Assembly: GCA_937980205.1 (NCBI GenBank) | Contig: CALJKW010000054.1 | Location: 39,618 to 103,617 of the forward strand | DNA length: 64,000 bases | Direction of reading: 5' to 3' | Source of the DNA: an uncultured Myxococcales bacterium | Lineage (GTDB): Bacteria > Myxococcota > Myxococcia > Myxococcales > Myxococcaceae | Part shown: positions 59,768 through 64,000 of the stretch, piece by piece | Layout: each line of letters begins with the position of its first letter | How positions within the stretch are numbered: the stretch's first letter is position 1 | Program-made: the position numbers and the translations under genes | Notes under the pieces: model-generated | What the model was told of the DNA's origin: nothing | Database searches by the model: none | What the model saw: only the letters and a program-made list of their open reading frames with translations

Positions 59768-60742
59768 TCATGCCTTGTCGATCCACTGCGCCAGTCCTTC
59801 GATGAACTTCGGCGAGTCGTTCACGCAGGGCACGAGCGTGAACCCGGCGCCGCCGTGAGCCACCCAGTGCTCTTTGAGCCGGATGCCGATCTCCTCGAGC
59901 GTCTCGAGGCAGTCGGCCACGAACGAGGGACACGCGACCGCGATGCGCTTGATGCCCTTCTTCGCCAGCTCCTCGATGTGGCTCTCGGTCGAGGGGCCGA
60001 GCCACTTGTCCCGCCCCAGCCGCGACTGGAACGCGGTCGACAGCGAGACGCCGGGCAGCCGCGCGGCGAGCTCTTTCGACGTCGCGAGGCACTGCGCGCG
60101 GTAGCAGCCGGCCGGCAGCCGCTCGCAGCACGCCTCGGTGCGCAGGCAGCCGGGGTCCGCCGCCATCACCTGCCGCTCGGGCAGCCCGTGGTAGCTGAAG
60201 ACCACGTGCTCGGCGTCGGCCGAGGCTGCGCGGATGTTGTCCGCCATCGCGTCGAGGAAGCCCGGCACGCTCCAGAACGGAGGCACCACGCGCACCGCGG
60301 GCACCACCTGCTTGCTGCTCAGGTTCTTGTAGACGCCCTCGAGCACCGAGCCGACGGTCGCCGACGCGTAGTGCGGAAACATCGGCAGCACGGTGAAGCT
60401 CGCGGCGCCGTTCAGCGAGGCGATCGCCGACGGCAACGACGGCTGGCCGTATCCGAACGCGAGGACGACTGGCCGGCCGAGCCGCTTCTCGAGCGCGTCG
60501 CGCTGCAGCTTCGAGAAGTGCACCAGCGGCGCGCCCTCGGGCCTCCACACCGCCTGGTACGCCTCGGCGCTCTTCTTCGGCCGCGTCGGCAGGATGATGA
60601 GGTTCACCAGCAGCCAGCGCTTCCACGCGGCGATGTCGATGACGCGCGCGTCGGAGAGGAACTCGCGCAGGTACCGGCGCACCGCCGGCACCGTCGGCGC
60701 GTCGGGAGAGCCGACGTTCACCATCAGCACCGCGTCCTTCAT
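59768..60742 (-). CDS. hemH: Ferrochelatase
   Basis: Inserts Fe2+ into protoporphyrin IX. N-terminal AVLMVNVGSPDAPTVPAV, conserved MFPHYASATVGS, the catalytic His in VVFSYHGLPERQ and FQSRLGRDKWLGPSTE are diagnostic. A Cys-rich insert (CLRTEACCERLPAGCYRAQC) follows the SYHG motif. Ferrochelatases of some bacteria, including Myxococcus, use internal cysteines to bind a [2Fe-2S] cluster. The ATG at 60742 overlaps the response-regulator stop (ATGA), so hemH is translationally coupled to the two-component system. Confidence 0.92.
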   Translation of the reverse strand: MKDAVLMVNVGSPDAPTVPAVRRYLREFLSDARVIDIAAWKRWLLVNLIILPTRPKKSAEAYQAVWRPEGAPLVHFSKLQRDALEKRLGRPVVLAFGYGQPSLPSAIASLNGAASFTVLPMFPHYASATVGSVLEGVYKNLSSKQVVPAVRVVPPFWSVPGFLDAMADNIRAASADAEHVVFSYHGLPERQVMAADPGCLRTEACCERLPAGCYRAQCLATSKELAARLPGVSLSTAFQSRLGRDKWLGPSTESHIEELAKKGIKRIAVACPSFVADCLETLEEIGIRLKEHWVAHGGAGFTLVPCVNDSPKFIEGLAQWIDKA

Positions 60743-61440
60743 TCGGGCTTCCGCCGGAACAGGTAGCCGCGGCCGCGCAGCGTGACGAAGTGCACCGGCT
60801 CTTCGGGGTTCTCTTCGAACAGCCGGCGCAGCCGCAGCACGAAGTTGTCGACGGTGCGGTCGGTGGGGAACGCGTCCATCCCCCACACGGCCTCGAGGAT
60901 GTCGGCGCGAGACAGCGCGCGGTTCTCGTTCGAGACGAAGAGCTCCATCAGCTTGAGCTCCTTGTCCGAGAGGCTGAGCTCGCCCTCGCGGGTCAGCGCC
61001 TGGCCCGTGTCGAAGCGGATCCAGTGCTTCCCCAGCTCGTAGCGCGGCCGGCCGATCAGCTCGGGGGTCCCCGTCGCGCGCCGCAGCAGCGCGCGGATGC
61101 GCGCGAGCAGCTCGGGCACGTCGAACGGCTTCGTGAGGTAGTCGTCGGCGCCGCAGTCGAGGCCGCGCACCTTCGAGGTCGTGTCGCTGCGCGCGGTGAG
61201 CATCAAGATGGGGCAGGTGACGCCGCGGTCGCGCGCGGTGCGGGTGAGCAGGAAGCCGTCGCCGCCGGGGAACATGACGTCGACGATCGCGAGCGACGGC
61301 TGCGGCTTCGCGGTCAGCCCCGCGAGCCCCTCGTCGAAGTTCGTCGCCAGCCGCACGTCGAAGCCGGCGTGCTTCACGTTGAGCGAGACGAGCTCGCGGA
61401 CGAGCTTCTCGTCCTCGACGATGAGGACCGTGTCAGGCAT
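60739..61440 (-). CDS. OmpR/PhoB-family response regulator, 233 aa
   Basis: Receiver domain with acidic pair VEDE, phosphoacceptor Asp in AIVDVMFPGGDGF, Thr in LMLTARSD and Lys in LTKPFDV. It is followed by a winged-helix DNA-binding domain (LSDKELKLMELFVSNENRALSRADILEAVWG...TVDNFVLRLRRLFEENPEEPVHFVTLRGRGYLFRR). Overlaps the histidine kinase gene by 8 bp and hemH by 4 bp. Probably regulates haem synthesis or responds to haem, oxygen or iron, which is inferred from context only. Confidence 0.9.
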   Translation of the reverse strand: MPDTVLIVEDEKLVRELVSLNVKHAGFDVRLATNFDEGLAGLTAKPQPSLAIVDVMFPGGDGFLLTRTARDRGVTCPILMLTARSDTTSKVRGLDCGADDYLTKPFDVPELLARIRALLRRATGTPELIGRPRYELGKHWIRFDTGQALTREGELSLSDKELKLMELFVSNENRALSRADILEAVWGMDAFPTDRTVDNFVLRLRRLFEENPEEPVHFVTLRGRGYLFRRKPE

Positions 61441-62338
61441 CGCCGGTCTTGAGCGAGAGGGTGAACGTGCTGCCCGTGCCGGGCCCGTCGCTGGTCGCGG
61501 TGAGGTCTCCGCCCATCTGGCGCGCGAGCTGGCGGGAGATGCTGAGGCCCAGGCCGCTGCCGTGCGTGACGCCCGTCGACTTGCGCGGCGTGAACGGGTC
61601 GAAGAGGGAGTCGGCGTCGCGCGGATCGAACCCCTGGCCGTCGTCGCGGACGTGCAGTTGCCAGTGGTGACCTTTGGAGCTCGCGCTCACGCGCGTCTTT
61701 CCTGCCCCGTACTTGCGTGCGTTGTCGAGCAGGTTCTCGAGGATCACGCGGAACGCGTCGCGGTCGGCCCACACGTGCGGAGCGGACCCGAGCGGCTCGA
61801 CCTCGAGCGACTCGCCCTGCGTCGTGCGCTTGCGGTGCGAGATGACCTCGTCGAGCAGCGCGTCGGCCGCGAACCGCTCGCGCTGCGAGACCTTGCGCGT
61901 GACGGTGCGCTGGTACGCGAGGATGGTCTCGGCGAGGTGCTCCAACCGATCGCACTCGCCCACGCCCTGCGCGAGCAGCCCGGCGCGGACGTCGTCGGGA
62001 ATGCTGCCGAGGTTGAGCGACTGCAGCAGCGCGCGCACGCCGGCGATGGGCGTCTTCAGCTCGTGGCTGGTGAACTGGAGCAGGCGCTCCATGCGCAGCC
62101 GGTCGGTGCGCGCGCGGCGCGCGATGGCGAAGAGGGCGAACATGCAGGCGACGAGCGCGACGCCGAAGACCGTCGACTCGCCGCGGATCATGAACTTGAG
62201 GCGGTCCGCGCGCGCCGCGTCGACCTCGAGGATGAGGCGGTTCGTGAAGACGGCCCACCACACGACGAGCGAGGCGATGATCACCAGCGCCGTCGCGAGG
62301 ACGATCGTCTCCGCGTTGCGCGAGAGCCAGGACTTCAT
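61433..62338 (-). CDS. Membrane sensor histidine kinase, 301 aa
   Basis: Two membrane helices (residues about 11-32 and 57-73) enclose a short periplasmic loop of only about 25 residues. The H-box is FTSHELKTPIAGVR. The ATPase domain has N (ILENLLDNARKYG), G1 (VRDDGQGFDP), F (LFDPFTPRKS) and G2 (GSGLGLSISRQLARQMGG). The small loop suggests intramembrane or partner sensing rather than a ligand-binding domain. Coupled to hemL (ATGA) and to the response regulator (8-bp overlap). Confidence 0.9.
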   Translation of the reverse strand: MKSWLSRNAETIVLATALVIIASLVVWWAVFTNRLILEVDAARADRLKFMIRGESTVFGVALVACMFALFAIARRARTDRLRMERLLQFTSHELKTPIAGVRALLQSLNLGSIPDDVRAGLLAQGVGECDRLEHLAETILAYQRTVTRKVSQRERFAADALLDEVISHRKRTTQGESLEVEPLGSAPHVWADRDAFRVILENLLDNARKYGAGKTRVSASSKGHHWQLHVRDDGQGFDPRDADSLFDPFTPRKSTGVTHGSGLGLSISRQLARQMGGDLTATSDGPGTGSTFTLSLKTGDA

Positions 62339-63669
62339 GCCGCGAGGGCGTCCAGGAACTGCTCCACGTGCGCCTCGGTGTGCGCCGCGGAGAGGAAGCT
62401 CACCTCGTACGCCGACGGCGGCAGGTACACGCCGCGCTCCAGCCAGCGCCGGTACGCGCCGTGGTACTGCTCCACCGCGGGCATCTTGATCTCATCCGCC
62501 TCCACCGGCGGCGCGGCGTCGAGGTTGAAGTACGGCCACACCACGCTGCCTTCGCGGAGCACGCGCGCCTTCTTCGCCACCGGGTGCGACTTCAGCTTCG
62601 CGTCGAGCGCGCGGCCGAGGCCGTCGAGGTGCCGATACACCTCGCCCTTGCGCAGCTCCTCGAGCGTCGCGATGCCGGCCGCCAGCGCCACCGGGTTCCC
62701 GGCCATCGTGCCGGCCTGGTACACGGGTCCGAGCGGAGCGAGCTGCTCCATCACGGCGGCCTTGCCCGCGATGGCTCCGACCGGCAGCCCGCCGCCGACG
62801 ATCTTCCCGAGCGTGGTCAGGTCCGGCTCGACGCCGCACAGCTTGGCGTAGCCGTGGAAGCCGAAGCGGAAGCCGTTGATCACCTCGTCGAAGATGAGCA
62901 TCGCGCCCGCGTCTTGCGTCGCCTTCCGCACCGCCTGCAGGTACGCGTTCGTCTGCTTCAACAGGCCGTTGTTCGCGGGCAGCGGCTCGATGATGACCGC
63001 CGCGATGTCTTTGCCGTGCTTCTCGAACGCCTCCTTCAGCGCGTCGAGATTTCCCAAAGGCAGCACGAGCGTGTCGCGCACCGCGGACGCCGGCACGCCC
63101 TTGCTCTCGGCCAGTCCCTGCGTGACGACGCCGCTGCCGGCCTTCGCGAGCAGCGCGTCGCCGTGGCCGTGGTAGCAGCCGGCGAACTTCACCAGCAGCG
63201 TGCGGCCGGTGGCCCCGCGCGCGAGGCGCACCGCGGTCATCACGGCCTCCGTGCCGCTGACGACGAAGCGCACGCGCTCGGCGTAGGGGAAGGCTTCGAG
63301 CACCAGCTCGGCGAGCCTCGGCTCGTTGCGGTGCACCGTCCCGAACGCGAGGCCGTCGCGGGCCACGCGCGTCACCGCTTCGACGACGGCCGGGTGCGCG
63401 TGGCCGAGGATGAGCGGGCCCCACGCCATGCAGAAGTCGACGTAGCGGTTGCCGTCTTCGTCGAACACGACGGCGCCTTCGCCGCGCGAGAAGTAGATCG
63501 GCCGGCCGCCGACCTTCTTGAAGGCGCGGACCGGGCTCGAGACTCCTGCGGGGATGACCTGAACGGCCCGTGCGTACAGCGCTTCGGAGGTCGACGCAGT
63601 CGACCGGCGAGAGGGGTCCCCGCCGGGGGGAAGCTCAGACTTCTCGGTAGAGCCAGCTTTCGTCGTCAT
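62335..63669 (-). CDS. hemL: Glutamate-1-semialdehyde 2,1-aminomutase
   Basis: PLP enzyme forming 5-aminolevulinate in the C5 pathway. Motifs: GGVSSPVRAF-like AGVSSPVRAFKKVGG, VSGTEAVMTAVRLARG, FAGCYHGHGDALL, MLIFDEVINGFR (Asp), LTTLGKIVGGGLPVGAI with the PLP Lys in GKIVGG, and AGTMAGNPVALAAG. The N-terminus has an extra segment (STEKSELPPGGDPSRRS) before the conserved ALYARAVQVIPAG. It overlaps hemC by 35 bp and falls in a GC-palindromic stretch, so an internal start or a small insertion is possible. Confidence 0.93.
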   Translation of the reverse strand: MTTKAGSTEKSELPPGGDPSRRSTASTSEALYARAVQVIPAGVSSPVRAFKKVGGRPIYFSRGEGAVVFDEDGNRYVDFCMAWGPLILGHAHPAVVEAVTRVARDGLAFGTVHRNEPRLAELVLEAFPYAERVRFVVSGTEAVMTAVRLARGATGRTLLVKFAGCYHGHGDALLAKAGSGVVTQGLAESKGVPASAVRDTLVLPLGNLDALKEAFEKHGKDIAAVIIEPLPANNGLLKQTNAYLQAVRKATQDAGAMLIFDEVINGFRFGFHGYAKLCGVEPDLTTLGKIVGGGLPVGAIAGKAAVMEQLAPLGPVYQAGTMAGNPVALAAGIATLEELRKGEVYRHLDGLGRALDAKLKSHPVAKKARVLREGSVVWPYFNLDAAPPVEADEIKMPAVEQYHGAYRRWLERGVYLPPSAYEVSFLSAAHTEAHVEQFLDALAA

Positions 63670-64000
63670 CGGTGCCCGCCTTGCCCAGCGCTTCCAGCGT
63701 GTCGCGGTAGAACTGCTCGTCCGGCGCGGAGGGTACCTCGCGTTTCAGCGCGCGCCAGCGTCCATTCATCTCCGCACCGGCGCGTAACACGTTGCCGACG
63801 ACGAGGGCTCCGAACGGGGCCGTGCAGCCGCCCTCGAAGATGCGCAACAGCTCGCGCTCGATGTTGACCGCGCGCGCCGTCGGCTCGTGCTGCAGCTTCC
63901 GCAGCGCCTCGCGCGTCGCGGCGTCGTCGCGGCGGCACTGCACGCCGATGGCGCCCTGGCCGGGAGCCGGAATCCACCGGTGCGGGTTGAGCTCGTAGAC
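63635..64000 (-). CDS. hemC: Hydroxymethylbilane synthase, C-terminal part
   Basis: The frame continues beyond the right edge; 121 residues are visible. VYELNPHRWIPAPGQGAIGVQCRRDD is the conserved end of domain 2 of porphobilinogen deaminase. The dipyrromethane-cofactor Cys lies in FEGGCTAPFGALV. The remaining part is the typical domain 3. Polymerises four porphobilinogens to hydroxymethylbilane. It is the most upstream haem gene visible, so the operon probably extends to the right. Confidence 0.9.
   Translation of the reverse strand, partial: VYELNPHRWIPAPGQGAIGVQCRRDDAATREALRKLQHEPTARAVNIERELLRIFEGGCTAPFGALVVGNVLRAGAEMNGRWRALKREVPSAPDEQFYRDTLEALGKAGTDDDESWLYREV

Noticed and set aside
63595..63645. 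REP-like insertion at the hemL start
   Set aside because: GC-palindromic and possibly an N-terminal insertion, but no flanking duplication is visible and it is not clearly related to the ketosynthase insert.

Overview
The window is a dense, very GC-rich chromosomal segment. Its gene set points to a myxobacterium-like member of the Myxococcota: two proteins with MYXO-CTERM-type C-termini, many lipoproteins with Gly/Ala-rich linkers, a TPR/PEGA-headed TonB receptor, choice-of-anchor-D/VWA lipoproteins, a sterol-type cyclase and a ferrochelatase with internal cysteines. I cannot name a species. 58 coding regions are called, two of them cut by the window ends. Many neighbours overlap by 1-8 bp (ATGA, GTGA, TGATG), so most blocks look like operons.

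Layout. 1-3421: a partial YiiX-like amidase, a 474-bp gene-free repeat region, then a small minus-strand operon (CxxC mini-protein, exported protein, DUF2891 protein, lipoprotein) and a membrane protein. 3423-7418: an anchor-D lipoprotein and a patatin with a barrel-like C-terminus. 7522-12825: a chaperone operon encoding a short Hsp70, a TPR protein with a Lon-type Ser/Lys protease domain, and a membrane J-like protein whose HPD motif is lost. 12886-25091: exported propeller and cytochrome lipoproteins, two VWA proteins, the 3' end of a group II intron, a duplicated gene fragment and dispersed repeats. 25100-26850: small genes, including a DTW-domain tRNA modification enzyme.

26851-31412 is a compact sterol locus: squalene monooxygenase, squalene synthase and an oxidosqualene cyclase carrying the Tyr/His/Ile signature of cycloartenol synthases. 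Between the last two lies the most unusual feature of the window. The 3' half of a class II tRNA is followed, five bases after its discriminator base, by the matching 5' half, inside an outer helix. It looks like a circularly permuted tRNA gene.

31447-45959: rhomboid protease, an LPMO-like protein, TonB receptor, LamG-type surface protein, epoxide-hydrolase-like enzyme and several unknowns. 46012-46884: two small genes. 46918-53953 (minus) is a resorcinol/flexirubin-type fatty-acyl operon: ferredoxin-diiron fusion, ACP, ketosynthase, chain-length factor, DarA-like protein, KAS III, an unknown and a BtrH-like acyltransferase. 54049-58769: a zinc-finger membrane protein, an exported protein, a DUF1592/DUF1552 pair and a calcium-binding-like protein. 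58798-64000 (minus) is a haem operon (hemC-hemL-histidine kinase-response regulator-hemH-hemF) with a two-component system embedded in it.
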